Positions 1-8,127 of a DNA stretch of 64,000 nucleotides are shown here, piece by piece. The first letter of the stretch is position 1; the number at the start of each line of letters is the position of its first letter. A model generated the notes under the pieces. It was not told the DNA's origin and ran no database searches. It saw only the letters and a program-made list of their open reading frames with translations. A program made the position numbers and the translations under genes. The stretch comes from Martinezella lusitana (GTDB lineage: Bacteria; Pseudomonadota; Alphaproteobacteria; Rhizobiales; Rhizobiaceae), in the NCBI RefSeq assembly GCF_010668395.1, contig NZ_WUEY01000001.1:248001-312000 (forward strand), in the 5' to 3' direction.

Positions 1-1265
1 GCATCGCCGTCACGCGTGTAGATGGCGACACCGTTGCCATATTCGTGCTTCATCGGCAGTTCGAGCGCGTCTTCATAGTTCTTGGCGCGGACGACCGAGA
101 GAACCGGTCCGAAGATCTCGGTCTTGTAGATGTCCATGTCGGGCTTGACGTGGTCGAACAGCGTGCCGCCGACGAAATAGCCGTCCTCATAGCCCTGCAG
201 CTTGAAGCCGCGGCCATCGACGACCAGCTTGGCGCCTTCCTCGACGCCACGGTCGATCAGGCCGTTGACGCGGTTATAGGCATCCTTGGTGACGAGCGGG
301 CCCATGTCGGCCTTGTCGTCGGTATAGGGGCCGATGCGCAGCGATTCGATCTTCGGCACCAGCTTCTCGACGAGACGGTTGGCCGTGTCCTCGCCAACCG
401 GCACCGCGACCGATACCGCCATGCAGCGCTCGCCGGCGGAACCGTAGCCGGCGCCCATCAGGGCGTTGACGGCCTGGTCCATGTCGGCGTCGGGCATGAT
501 GATCATGTGGTTCTTGGCGCCGCCGAAGCACTGAGCGCGCTTGCCGTTCATGGCGGCCGTGCCATAGACATAGCGGGCGATCGGCGTGGAGCCGACGAAG
601 GAAACGGCGGCGATATCCGGATCGGTCAGGATGGCGTCGACCGCGGCCTTGTCGCCGTTGACGACGTTGAGGATGCCTGCCGGCAGACCGGCTTCGATCA
701 TGAGTTCGGCGAGGCGGATCGGCAAGGACGGGTCACGCTCGGACGGCTTCAGGATGAAGGCATTGCCGCAGGCGATCGCAGGCGCAAACATCCACATCGG
801 GATCATGCCCGGGAAGTTGAACGGCGTGATGCCGGCACCGACGCCAACAGGCTGGCGGATGGAGTACATGTCAATCGACGGGCCGGCGCCTTCGGTGAAC
901 TCGCCCTTCTGCAGGTGCGGAATGCCGCAGACGAATTCGCAGACTTCGAGGCCGCGGATGATGTCGCCCTTGGAATCCTCGACCGTCTTGCCGTGCTCCG
1001 AAGAGAGCAGGACAGCCAGCTCATCCATGTTCTGGTTCAGAAGCTCGACGAACTTGAAGAAGACGCGGGCGCGGCGCTGCGGATTGGTGGCCGCCCATTT
1101 CGGCTGCGCGGCCTTGGCATTTGCGACCGCGGCGCGGAGCTCCTCGACGCTGGCAAGCGCGACGGTCGCCTGCACTTCGCCGGTTGCCGGATTGTAGACG
1201 TTGCTGGTGCGTCCGCTGGTGCCGGCGACGTGCTTGCCGCCGATGAAATGACCGATCTCACGCAT
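1..1265 (-). CDS. mmsA: CoA-acylating methylmalonate-semialdehyde dehydrogenase (3' end outside window)
   Basis: Oxidises (methyl)malonate semialdehyde to propionyl-CoA or acetyl-CoA with NAD+, in valine and myo-inositol breakdown. The protein starts MREIGHFIGGKHVAGTSG and shows the aldehyde dehydrogenase fold: NPATGEV near the N-terminus, the ITPFNFPGMIPMWM segment typical of MmsA, the NAD-binding region around SFVGSTPIARYV, and the nucleophile Cys in GSAGERCMA. About 421 of the roughly 500 usual residues are inside the window; the C-terminus runs off the left edge. The ATG at 1265 follows a GAGGAGG ribosome-binding site. It is divergent from a LysR gene across a 112-nt gap holding an inverted repeat, which suggests control by that regulator. 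The family is clear; whether the in vivo substrate is valine- or inositol-derived is not. Confidence 0.93.
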   Translation of the reverse strand, partial: MREIGHFIGGKHVAGTSGRTSNVYNPATGEVQATVALASVEELRAAVANAKAAQPKWAATNPQRRARVFFKFVELLNQNMDELAVLLSSEHGKTVEDSKGDIIRGLEVCEFVCGIPHLQKGEFTEGAGPSIDMYSIRQPVGVGAGITPFNFPGMIPMWMFAPAIACGNAFILKPSERDPSLPIRLAELMIEAGLPAGILNVVNGDKAAVDAILTDPDIAAVSFVGSTPIARYVYGTAAMNGKRAQCFGGAKNHMIIMPDADMDQAVNALMGAGYGSAGERCMAVSVAVPVGEDTANRLVEKLVPKIESLRIGPYTDDKADMGPLVTKDAYNRVNGLIDRGVEEGAKLVVDGRGFKLQGYEDGYFVGGTLFDHVKPDMDIYKTEIFGPVLSVVRAKNYEDALELPMKHEYGNGVAIYTRDGD

Positions 1266-1305
1266 GGATGTGCCTCCTCGTTTTCTTGGGTGATGACAGG
1301 ATGGC

Positions 1306-1364
1306 ACTTCAATTTGCACAAATCAATGAGCTGTTATAAGCAACCGTTGTGCAAAAATTGAAGT
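1306..1364. promoter_or_regulatory. Inverted repeat between mmsA and the LysR gene, probable operator
   Basis: ACTTCAATTTGCACAA (1306-1321) is the reverse complement of TTGTGCAAAAATTGAAGT (1347-1364) apart from two extra A residues, so 16-bp arms flank 25 nt of AT-rich DNA. It fills most of the gap between divergent mmsA and the LysR gene, where LysR proteins usually bind. A possible promoter for the regulator, TTGCAC at 1314-1319 and TATAAG near 1335-1340 with a 15-nt spacer, overlaps the left arm. Binding is inferred. Confidence 0.65.
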
Positions 1365-1377
1365 CCGGGATGTGCAA

Positions 1378-2259
1378 ATGGATTGGGATGACGTCCGCAT
1401 GTTTCTCGCCGTGGCGCGCACGGGCCAGATCCTGGCCGCCTCCAAGCGGCTCGGAGTCAACCATGCAACCCTCTCACGGCGGGTCACGACGCTGGAGGAA
1501 CGCCTGAAGACGCGGCTGCTGGTGCGCCGCACCAATGGCTGCGACCTGACCGCGGAAGGCGAGATTTTCCTGCATGCTGCCGAGCGCATGGAAACCGAGA
1601 TGCTGCGCGCTCAGGCAAGCGTCGGCCATCTCGACAGCGCCATCACCGGCACGGTGCGCATCGGCGCGCCCGATGGTTTCGGGGTATCCTTTCTTGCACC
1701 GCGGCTCGGGCGGCTGATCGCGCGTTATCCGGAGCTGCGCATCCAGCTCGTGCCCGTTCCCCGCTCCTTTTCGCTGTCGCAGCGCGAAGCCGATATCGCG
1801 ATCACGCTGGAACGCCCCGAGCAGGGCCGCCTCGTCTCATCGAAGCTGACGGACTACACGCTCGGCCTCTATGCCTCCAAAGCCTATCTGGAACAGGCGG
1901 GATTGCCCGAGAGCGTAGAGGCGCTGAAGCTGCATCCGCGCGTCGGCTATGTCGAAGACCTGATCTTCACCGCCTCGCTGAATTTTTCCGGCGAGATCAT
2001 GCGCAGCTGGGATGCCTCGTTTGAAATCTCCACGGCCATCGGTCAGACGGAAGCGGTGCGCTCCGGCGCCGGCATCGGCATCCTGCATGATTATATTGCC
2101 CGGCAGTTTCCGGAACTCGCCCGCATCCTGCCCGATGTCTCCATCAAGCGCGCCTATTGGACCACCTATCACGAAAGCGCCCGCGACCTTGTGCGCGTCC
2201 GCACCGTTGCGGATTTCCTGCAGGAGCTTGTCAGCGAAGAGCGGCGGATGTTTTTGTGA
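1378..2259 (+). CDS. LysR-family transcriptional regulator, probable regulator of mmsA
   Basis: DNA-binding regulator of about 293 aa. The N-terminal winged helix-turn-helix reads MDWDDVRMFLAVARTGQ, then HATLSRRVTTLEERL, and is followed by a LysR substrate-binding domain from about residue 90 (GTVRIGAPDGFGVSFLAPRL). I chose ATG 1378, which matches the usual LysR start; an in-frame GTG six bases upstream (1372) is possible. The gene is divergent from mmsA with a strong inverted repeat between them, so control of mmsA and of itself is the simplest reading. The inducer cannot be told from sequence. Confidence 0.88.
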   Translation: MDWDDVRMFLAVARTGQILAASKRLGVNHATLSRRVTTLEERLKTRLLVRRTNGCDLTAEGEIFLHAAERMETEMLRAQASVGHLDSAITGTVRIGAPDGFGVSFLAPRLGRLIARYPELRIQLVPVPRSFSLSQREADIAITLERPEQGRLVSSKLTDYTLGLYASKAYLEQAGLPESVEALKLHPRVGYVEDLIFTASLNFSGEIMRSWDASFEISTAIGQTEAVRSGAGIGILHDYIARQFPELARILPDVSIKRAYWTTYHESARDLVRVRTVADFLQELVSEERRMFL

Positions 2260-2307
2260 CGTCCGCGCAATAACCCCATGACTGGAAGGGCTTAGCTTTC
2301 ACAGGGA

Positions 2308-2517
2308 TCATGGAAGCAAATTGCTCCACCATGACGGAGGATGCGGCACCGCCGAAGCTGCCGCATGCTTCGGCGGCTCCTCGTTCTCGTCCGGGTTGGG
2401 AACGGGAATCTCATCCGGCAATCTGTCCGGCTCCGGCTCTTCGATCGGCGGCTTCGGCGTCCAGCCGGGTTCCGGCATGGGAGGCGAGTCTGGGATCGGC
2501 TCGTTCGGTACAGACAT
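2308..2517 (-). CDS. Small proline-rich protein, function unknown
   Basis: A 69-aa protein, MSVPNEPIPDSPPMPEPGW onward, rich in Pro, Glu and Asp, with no membrane segment or signal peptide. It ends in a Trp-Trp motif (PPSWWSNLLP). The ATG at 2517 follows AGGAG at good spacing, which argues for a real gene. It is convergent with the upstream LysR gene, whose stop lies 48 nt away. I recall similar small P-E-P-D proteins in other rhizobia but cannot name a function. The low-complexity composition suggests an unstructured protein. Confidence 0.6.
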   Translation of the reverse strand: MSVPNEPIPDSPPMPEPGWTPKPPIEEPEPDRLPDEIPVPNPDENEEPPKHAAASAVPHPPSWWSNLLP

Positions 2518-2692
2518 GGTCCGCTCCTTTCGTCTCGTTGCTCTCAAGAACAGAACGGGCGGGAACGGGCACGGTTCCAATATGAATCCGGCATGACGGA
2601 AAGTGACGCCGTTCGGCCTTTCGACGCTCAGCACGATGCTGGACAAAGGCCGGGCGAAGCCTAGTATCCTTGGGAAAAGCCAGGGAGCCAGG

Positions 2693-2842
2693 ATGATGAC
2701 CGACAAGAAGCCGCAGAAACCCAGCAAAAGAGAGCACAAGGAACAGGACGACTATCTCGAGGAAGCGCTGGAAGAGACCTTTCCCGCCAGCGATCCGATA
2801 TCGCCCGGACATGTGGAAAAGAAGCCGAAAGACAAGCAATAA
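2693..2842 (+). CDS. Small acidic/basic protein with TFPASDP motif
   Basis: A 49-aa protein beginning MMTDKKPQKPSKREHKEQD and centred on LEEALEETFPASDPIS, a motif I recognise from many short uncharacterised proteobacterial proteins. It is Lys-rich at both ends, with no membrane segment. Tandem ATGs at 2693 and 2696 follow a GGGAGCCAGG ribosome-binding site. The tRNA-His gene lies on the opposite strand just downstream. The motif gives good support for a real gene; its function is unknown. Confidence 0.68.
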   Translation: MMTDKKPQKPSKREHKEQDDYLEEALEETFPASDPISPGHVEKKPKDKQ

Positions 2843-2894
2843 GCTCCGGCCGCTGATTGCAGCGACGCATGCCCGACAGACTGTGTGGAGAGAA

Positions 2895-2971
2895 TGGTAC
2901 GGTTGGGGGGTCTCGAACCTCCGACCTCAGGTGCCACAAACCTGCGCTCTAACCAACTGAGCTACAACCGC
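2895..2971 (-). tRNA. tRNA-His (GTG anticodon)
   Basis: The reverse strand folds as a full cloverleaf: acceptor GCGGTTG with CAACCGT (final G-U pair), D arm AGCTCAGTTGG, anticodon stem CAGGT/ACCTG closing loop TTGTGGC (anticodon GTG), T loop TTCGAGA, discriminator A73 and encoded CCA. There is no extra 5' G before the acceptor stem and position 73 is A, the known alphaproteobacterial departure from the general G-1:C73 identity of tRNA-His. The T stem (GGAGG/CCCCC) holds one A-C mismatch. Confidence 0.95.
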
Positions 2972-3111
2972 ACTTGCTCGCGTCGCCGCGAACGGGGGTG
3001 ACATACGAGGACTTTGAAATTATTTCAAGTCCTATCTCCCCGCAATATAAAAAAGCTTTGCAGATATCCAAGCCAAGATGCGCGCCGGGGCTTGAATCCC
3101 TCCTCCGCGCA

Positions 3112-3155
3112 ATAAAAAGCCCCGCCCCCAGGTCTTTCGCCTGGGAACGGGGGCG
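3112..3155 (-). terminator. Rho-independent terminator of the phasin gene
   Basis: On the minus strand GCCCCCGTTCCCAGG and its partner CCTGGGGGCGGGGC form a long GC-rich stem with loop CGAAAGA, followed by TTTTTATT. It lies 32 nt past the phasin stop codon and faces the right way. Confidence 0.85.
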
Positions 3156-3186
3156 TTCATGCCTTTGAAGGCGTATTGGAAATGCG

Positions 3187-3633
3187 TTAGGCCTTGAAGG
3201 AGGCCATTGCCTTTTCGGCAGCGTCCTTGCTCGGCTTCGCCAGCTTTTCGGCAACCTTCTTGGTGGTTTCCTGAATGGACTTGGCCTGCTCGACGGTGAC
3301 TTCCGCCTGCTTGCGGATGAAAGCGGTCTGAAGTTCAAAGAGTTCGCCAACGGACTTGACGCGAAGCAGGGCTTCCATGTGCGCCAGCGAGCTTTCGGCA
3401 TTGGTGCGCAGAACGTCGATTGCCTTGAGGCCGATTTCCAGCGAACCAGCCTGTGCGTTCTGCACGGTTGCTTCAACGGTCTTGCCGGCTTCCTCGGTCG
3501 CCGTCTTCAGCTTCGCGAAGGCTTCCTTGGACTGGGCAGCGCCCTTTTCCGCGAAGTCGCGGAACGATTCAGAGAACTTGGACGGGTCGAATGCAGCCGT
3601 TGAAAAAACGTCGTCTTTCTTTACAGTAGCCAT
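3187..3633 (-). CDS. Phasin family protein (PHB granule-associated)
   Basis: Phasins coat polyhydroxybutyrate granules and limit their size and fusion. This 148-aa protein is almost wholly helical and amphipathic, with the phasin-typical run from FSESFRDFAEKGAAQSKEAFAKLK through SLEIGLKAIDVLR to FELQTAFIRKQAE, and a Lys/Ala-rich tail. I start it at MATVKKDD (3633), preceded by AAAGGAG; a 12-residue longer frame upstream lacks such a site. It is a single-gene unit with its own promoter and terminator. The promoter carries a TGCA-type inverted repeat typical of PHB-responsive control. A PHB-related gene, acetoacetyl-CoA synthetase, lies 10 kb away. Confidence 0.88.
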   Translation of the reverse strand: MATVKKDDVFSTAAFDPSKFSESFRDFAEKGAAQSKEAFAKLKTATEEAGKTVEATVQNAQAGSLEIGLKAIDVLRTNAESSLAHMEALLRVKSVGELFELQTAFIRKQAEVTVEQAKSIQETTKKVAEKLAKPSKDAAEKAMASFKA

Positions 3634-3689
3634 GATTACGCTCCTTTGGGGGCCTCCCGGAGGCACCAGTCGTTAAAGTTTATGCAGCT

Positions 3690-3738
3690 TATATAGTTCA
3701 AAAAATTGTGCAGTGCAATATATTTTTGCAGCGCACAA
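3690..3738 (-). promoter_or_regulatory. Phasin promoter with overlapping TGCA-type inverted repeat (candidate PhaR/AniA operator)
   Basis: On the minus strand TTGCAC (3718-3713), a 17-nt spacer and TATATA (3695-3690) form a strong sigma70-type promoter about 57 nt upstream of the phasin ATG. The -35 box sits inside an inverted repeat: TTGTGCAGTGCAA (3706-3718) and TTGCAGCGCACAA (3726-3738), 11 of 13 positions matching. PHB-responsive repressors of the PhaR/AniA type are known to bind TGC/GCA-rich sites at phasin promoters. The assignment to that regulator is inference. Confidence 0.65.
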
Positions 3739-3800
3739 CGCGTTAACCTTTTCGGCCGAAAAATGGACCCTTCGCTGGACCGGGAAGCGGGGCGCCGATA

Positions 3801-3815
3801 TTAATAAACTGTTAA
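3801..3815 (+). promoter_or_regulatory. CtrA-like box (TTAA-N7-TTAA) upstream of the histidine kinase
   Basis: TTAATAAACTGTTAA fits the full alphaproteobacterial CtrA consensus TTAA-N7-TTAA exactly. It lies 40-54 nt upstream of the kinase start codon in the only gap before it, with a lone TTAACC half-site at about 3744. It is placed to act on the kinase promoter. Binding not shown. Confidence 0.55.
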
Positions 3816-3854
3816 AGCAAGAGAGGCGGTTACGCCCGCAAAACAGGTTGGAAT

Positions 3855-6800
3855 ATGCCCGCAATTCAATATCCGTTCATTGACATTGCCGTGCATCCGC
3901 GCGTTCGGGAGCGCTTTGCGCGCGGTGAAGCCATGGTCATGTTTTCGACCGGCATGGATCGCGTGCTCTGGGCCAACGGCGCCGGTGCCAACCTTTTCGG
4001 CTATGACGCCATTTATGATTTTGTCGAACAGGGACCGAAGCCCGGCGACGTCTCGTTCCGACAGATCGACGCGACGGCGCGCGGTCTCGGCGCGGTCGGT
4101 GACCAGCGGACATTCCTGATCCGCATGGCCTCGGGCTTCCAGCGGGCGGTCGTCAACGCGGCCGTCGAACTTATCCGCATCCAGGCGGGCGAAGAGGCCG
4201 TGCTGTTTTCCTCTCCGGTCTCTTCCAAGCCGCTTGCGGCAGCCGAGTGTGCCCGGCGCATGATCGACGGGTTCGACGATCCCGATACCCATATGGCCGT
4301 CATCGGCCGCGATGGCGAAATCATCACCGCATCCACGCGGTTCGGCTCGCTCGATATTACGCCGCAGACGGCGCGAATGCTGACGACCATGGCCGGCGCG
4401 CAGCCGGACCGGCTGATCAAGCGGCCGATCCCGACCGGGCGCGGCTACCTGCCTGCCGCCATCGGCAAGCTCTCGGAAATTCCCGCCCTGCACCTGCTGT
4501 TCGTGGTGGAAACGGTGCTGGGCCATCTCGACCCCACGGAAAGCCTGGCCGACGCCGCGCGCGCCGTCGCAACCGTGGAGCCGCAGGCGGAGGAAGCCCG
4601 GGAGGAGCTGGAAGCAGCGGCGGCAGACGAGACACCGAAAGCAGCTCCTATAGCCGAGGGGACAGCGCCCTTCGGCGACGTCATCGATGCGGTGGCCGGC
4701 ATCGAGGAGCTGGACGAGACGCCGGAATATCGGGCAGACGAACAGCAGGACCCGGCACCGACCGCCGAAAGCTCAAGCGAAGCGGAAGTGAATGCGGATA
4801 CCCATGCCTCACCCGACAGCGCACCCGGGGCTGCTGCCGAAACGGCAGCCCAAGCCGACGAGCAACAGCCCGAAGTCGCGGCGAGCGACGACGGCAACAC
4901 TGCAATAGAGACAACGACGGAAGCGGAGCCGCCTTCCCCGACAGCTCAAGCCGGCACCGACAGCGGTCCGGAGGAAGGCTTCAGCTTCAAGCGCAACGGG
5001 CGCGCTACCCGGTTCGTCTGGAAGATCGACGCCGCGGGCCAGTTCAGCGAGGTTTCCCGCGAATTCGCCGATGCGGTCGGCCCGCATGCCGCACAGATTG
5101 CCGGCACCGCCTTCGCCGATGTCGCCCACCGCTTCAATCTCGATCCGGACGGCAAGATCGCCGAACTGCTGGCGCGACGCGACACATGGTCCGGACGGAC
5201 GATCTACTGGCCGGTGGAAGGCACGAGCCTGATGGTGCCGGTCGATCTTGCCGCCTTGCCGACCTATACACGCAGCCGCGAATTCGATGGCTTCAGAGGC
5301 TTCGGTGTCGTCCGTCTCGCGGATGCCATCGAAGATCCGGTGAAACGCGGCATGGCCCTCGTTGGCCGGGAAACCGATGGGGCGGCCCCTATTGCCGAGG
5401 CGGCGGCGGAAACGGACGCCGCATCGAACGAGCCGCCGGCTCAGGAACCGGAAGAGACCCTGACGGCGACAAAGGCCGCGGAAGAGATCGAAAGCCCGAT
5501 GCAGGACGCGGCGGAAGATACTTCCGCGCCGCATTACGAACCGCCTGCCCTGCGGATTTCCGACACGCACAACCGTCGTGAATCGGACAAGGTCGTTCGG
5601 CTGCACGAGCGCCGGACACTGACACAGGCCGGACTTTCGCTCAGTGAGCAGGCGGCGTTCCGCGAAATTGCCCGGCAGCTCGAGCCCTTCGGCAAACGCA
5701 CGGAACCGCCCGCGGAGCAGCCCCGCGACGAGCGGCATGATGACGATGCCGATATCGCCCCGCAACCGAACGCGGCCGACGAAATCCTGTCCGACGCGAC
5801 GGAAACGACCGATGAAAACAGCCATGACGATGACCGGCAGACGGAAGCTGCGCGCGCGGAAGAGAGCGCACCTCCGCCGATCGTGAAGCTGGTCGAGACC
5901 ACGGGGGAAGATATTCCCGTTGCGGGCGACGGTGCCCATGCGGAGAACCCTGCCGCTTCCGCCGAGCCGGAAGAGGATTTCGATCCGCTGGATGTCCTCA
6001 GCAACGCCATTCCGCCGCGCGTGAAAATGCGCACGGGCTTGTCGTCCGATATCGTCGATCAGCTGCCGCTCGCCGTCCTCGTCCACGCCGGCGATCGCCT
6101 CATCCACGGCAATCCGGAATTCCTGCGGCTGACCGGCTATGACAGCCTGGAAGACCTCGAGCAAGTCGGCGGCCTCGATGCGCTGCTGCAGCGCAACGAT
6201 CTGGAGAACAAGACCGAGCGGCCCGGCACGATGATGGTGGTGCGCGCCGACGACGCGCTGGTGCCGGTGACGGCCCGGCTGCAGTCGATCCGCTGGGAAG
6301 ACGGCACGGCCTTGATGCTGGCGCTGATGCCGGTGGAAAAAAGCGAGCCGCCGGCACCGCAGCCGCAGCCCGTTCCCGAGGAAGCCCGGCCGGAACGCAT
6401 CCTCGAAAAGGTTGCGAAGCTGCAGGTCGAGATCGAGGAACTGCGCTCGACGCTGGAGACGGCGACGGACGGCGTCATCATCATCGGCCAGGAGGGCGAG
6501 ATCCGGTCGATGAACCGCTCCGCGAGCGCCCTGTTCAACTACGACGACCAGGAAACGCGCGGCAAACCTTTCGTCATGCTGTTTGCGCATGAGAGCCAGA
6601 AGGCGGTGCTCGATTATCTCGGCGGCCTTTCGGGCCATGGCGTCGCCAGCGTGCTCAACGACGGGCGCGAAGTGATCGGCCGCGAAGCGTCCGGCGGCTT
6701 CGTGCCGCTGTTCATGACCATGGGCCGGCTGAACTCCTCGAACGGCTATTGCGCGGTCATCCGCGACATCACGCAATGGAAGCGCACCGAAGAAGAGCTG

Positions 6801-7538
6801 CGCAACGCCAAGCGCGCCGCCGAAACCGCCAATGCCCACAAGACGGATTTCCTGGCCCGCGTCAGCCATGAAATCCGCACGCCGCTCAACGCCATCATCG
6901 GCTTTTCCGACATGATGGCCGGCGAGCGCTTCGGGCCGATCGGCCATTCGCGCTACGTCGAATATGCGACCGATATCGGCCGCTCCGGCCGCCATGTGCT
7001 CGACATCGTCAACGATCTCCTCGACATCTCGAAGATCGAAGCCGGCGAGATGGACCTGGATTTCGCCTCCGTCGGCCTCAACGAAGCGATCACCGAAGCC
7101 GTGTCGCTGGTGCAGCCACAGGCCAACAGCCAGCGCGTCATCATCCGCACGGCGCTGTCGCAAGCGGTGCCGAATGTCGTGGCCGACCTGCGCTCCATCA
7201 AGCAGATCGCGCTCAACATCCTCTCCAACGCCATCCGCTTCACGCCATCCGGCGGCCAGATCGTCGTGTCGACCTCCTATGAGGGCAATGGCAGCGTCGT
7301 GATGCGGATCAGGGATACGGGCGTCGGCATGACGCGCTCGGAGCTGGAGCAGGCGATGAAGCCGTTCCGGCAGGTGTCCACCAATTCTCGCAAACGCGGC
7401 GACGGCACCGGCCTCGGCCTGCCGCTGACCAAGGCCATGGTCGACGCCAACCGGGCGACCTTCTCCATCAACTCGGCCCCGAACGAAGGCACATTGGTCG
7501 AGATCACCTTCCCTTCGCCAAGGGTATTGGCGAACTGA
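3855..7538 (+). CDS. Multi-PAS hybrid-linker sensor histidine kinase, PdhS/CbrA type
   Basis: A 1227-aa soluble sensor kinase, probably acting on DivK/PleD-type regulators and so on the CtrA cell-cycle pathway, as known for PdhS, DivJ, PleC and S. meliloti CbrA. In order: an N-terminal PAS-like region (1-230, VLWANGAGANLFGY), an Ala/Glu/Asp-rich linker (about 235-375), a PAS-like segment (about 385-480), a second acidic linker (about 500-720), two PAS domains (about 730-815 and 850-960), a DHp domain with HEIRTPLNAIIGF (phospho-acceptor His about 1005), and a HATPase domain with the N box NILSNAIRFT (about 1121), DTGVGM (about 1154) and GTGLGLPL (about 1184). There is no membrane segment and no receiver domain. 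The ATG at 3855 follows AGGTTGG. The HEIRTPLNAIIGF motif is typical of this family; which paralogue this is cannot be settled here. Confidence 0.85.
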   Translation: MPAIQYPFIDIAVHPRVRERFARGEAMVMFSTGMDRVLWANGAGANLFGYDAIYDFVEQGPKPGDVSFRQIDATARGLGAVGDQRTFLIRMASGFQRAVVNAAVELIRIQAGEEAVLFSSPVSSKPLAAAECARRMIDGFDDPDTHMAVIGRDGEIITASTRFGSLDITPQTARMLTTMAGAQPDRLIKRPIPTGRGYLPAAIGKLSEIPALHLLFVVETVLGHLDPTESLADAARAVATVEPQAEEAREELEAAAADETPKAAPIAEGTAPFGDVIDAVAGIEELDETPEYRADEQQDPAPTAESSSEAEVNADTHASPDSAPGAAAETAAQADEQQPEVAASDDGNTAIETTTEAEPPSPTAQAGTDSGPEEGFSFKRNGRATRFVWKIDAAGQFSEVSREFADAVGPHAAQIAGTAFADVAHRFNLDPDGKIAELLARRDTWSGRTIYWPVEGTSLMVPVDLAALPTYTRSREFDGFRGFGVVRLADAIEDPVKRGMALVGRETDGAAPIAEAAAETDAASNEPPAQEPEETLTATKAAEEIESPMQDAAEDTSAPHYEPPALRISDTHNRRESDKVVRLHERRTLTQAGLSLSEQAAFREIARQLEPFGKRTEPPAEQPRDERHDDDADIAPQPNAADEILSDATETTDENSHDDDRQTEAARAEESAPPPIVKLVETTGEDIPVAGDGAHAENPAASAEPEEDFDPLDVLSNAIPPRVKMRTGLSSDIVDQLPLAVLVHAGDRLIHGNPEFLRLTGYDSLEDLEQVGGLDALLQRNDLENKTERPGTMMVVRADDALVPVTARLQSIRWEDGTALMLALMPVEKSEPPAPQPQPVPEEARPERILEKVAKLQVEIEELRSTLETATDGVIIIGQEGEIRSMNRSASALFNYDDQETRGKPFVMLFAHESQKAVLDYLGGLSGHGVASVLNDGREVIGREASGGFVPLFMTMGRLNSSNGYCAVIRDITQWKRTEEELRNAKRAAETANAHKTDFLARVSHEIRTPLNAIIGFSDMMAGERFGPIGHSRYVEYATDIGRSGRHVLDIVNDLLDISKIEAGEMDLDFASVGLNEAITEAVSLVQPQANSQRVIIRTALSQAVPNVVADLRSIKQIALNILSNAIRFTPSGGQIVVSTSYEGNGSVVMRIRDTGVGMTRSELEQAMKPFRQVSTNSRKRGDGTGLGLPLTKAMVDANRATFSINSAPNEGTLVEITFPSPRVLAN

Positions 7539-7556
7539 CAGACGATCGGCTCGCCA

Positions 7557-7958
7557 TCAGAACCAGAGATCGCGCACGCATTTGCCCTGGGACGGCAAGT
7601 CCTCGAACGTGTCGAGCCCGTCGAAATGATCGATAGGCAAGCCTGAGACGAGATCCGGCGGCGCGAGCCGCAGGTTGACGGCCATGCGGCGGCGGCCATC
7701 CTTTTGAAGCCGCAGGCCGCGCCAGCTCAAGACATTGGCGCAGGACGGGCAGAACAATATTTCGAGCGACGGCTGCTTTTCCTCGGCCCGGGTATAGGAA
7801 GCCGTCTGTCCGGTGACGGAGACGCGCTCCCCTTCATAATCATAGGCCCACAGCGCACCATAGCGCCGGCAGAGCGTGCAGTTGCAGGCCGTGATCGACC
7901 TCGGATCGCCGTCGAGCGTCCAGCCCGTCTTGCCGCAGTGGCATGAACCGATGAGCAT
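7557..7958 (-). CDS. GFA family zinc-binding protein
   Basis: A 133-aa protein of the GFA (glutathione-dependent formaldehyde-activating-like) family. Zinc-ligand motifs are visible: CHCG near residue 6, CNCTLCRR (about 25-32) and CPSCANVLSW (about 75). Most members have no proven activity, and the formaldehyde role of the founding protein is disputed, so none is claimed. I start at MLIGSCHCG (7958) behind GGAG rather than at the upstream MTEAE, because family members begin just before the first Cys motif. It is convergent with the kinase gene, with only 18 nt between stops. Confidence 0.82.
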   Translation of the reverse strand: MLIGSCHCGKTGWTLDGDPRSITACNCTLCRRYGALWAYDYEGERVSVTGQTASYTRAEEKQPSLEILFCPSCANVLSWRGLRLQKDGRRRMAVNLRLAPPDLVSGLPIDHFDGLDTFEDLPSQGKCVRDLWF

Positions 7959-8127
7959 GAGTAGGCCGCTCCTTTCGCCGCCTCGTCTTGGGCGGCATTC
8001 TGCCTCAGTCATGCAAAGCCTGCAAATCTACAGAAAAAAGCGCCTTCCCCTCTCGAACGCCAGCGAACGCTCGAGGTAATGATGCGCGGCGCAAGCACCG
8101 ATTGCCCTGATCGACAGGCCGGTTCGC

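Noticed and set aside
4809..7163. 784-codon minus-strand ORF inside the histidine kinase
   Set aside because: Antisense shadow of PAS/HATPase coding sequence, without motifs or ribosome-binding site.
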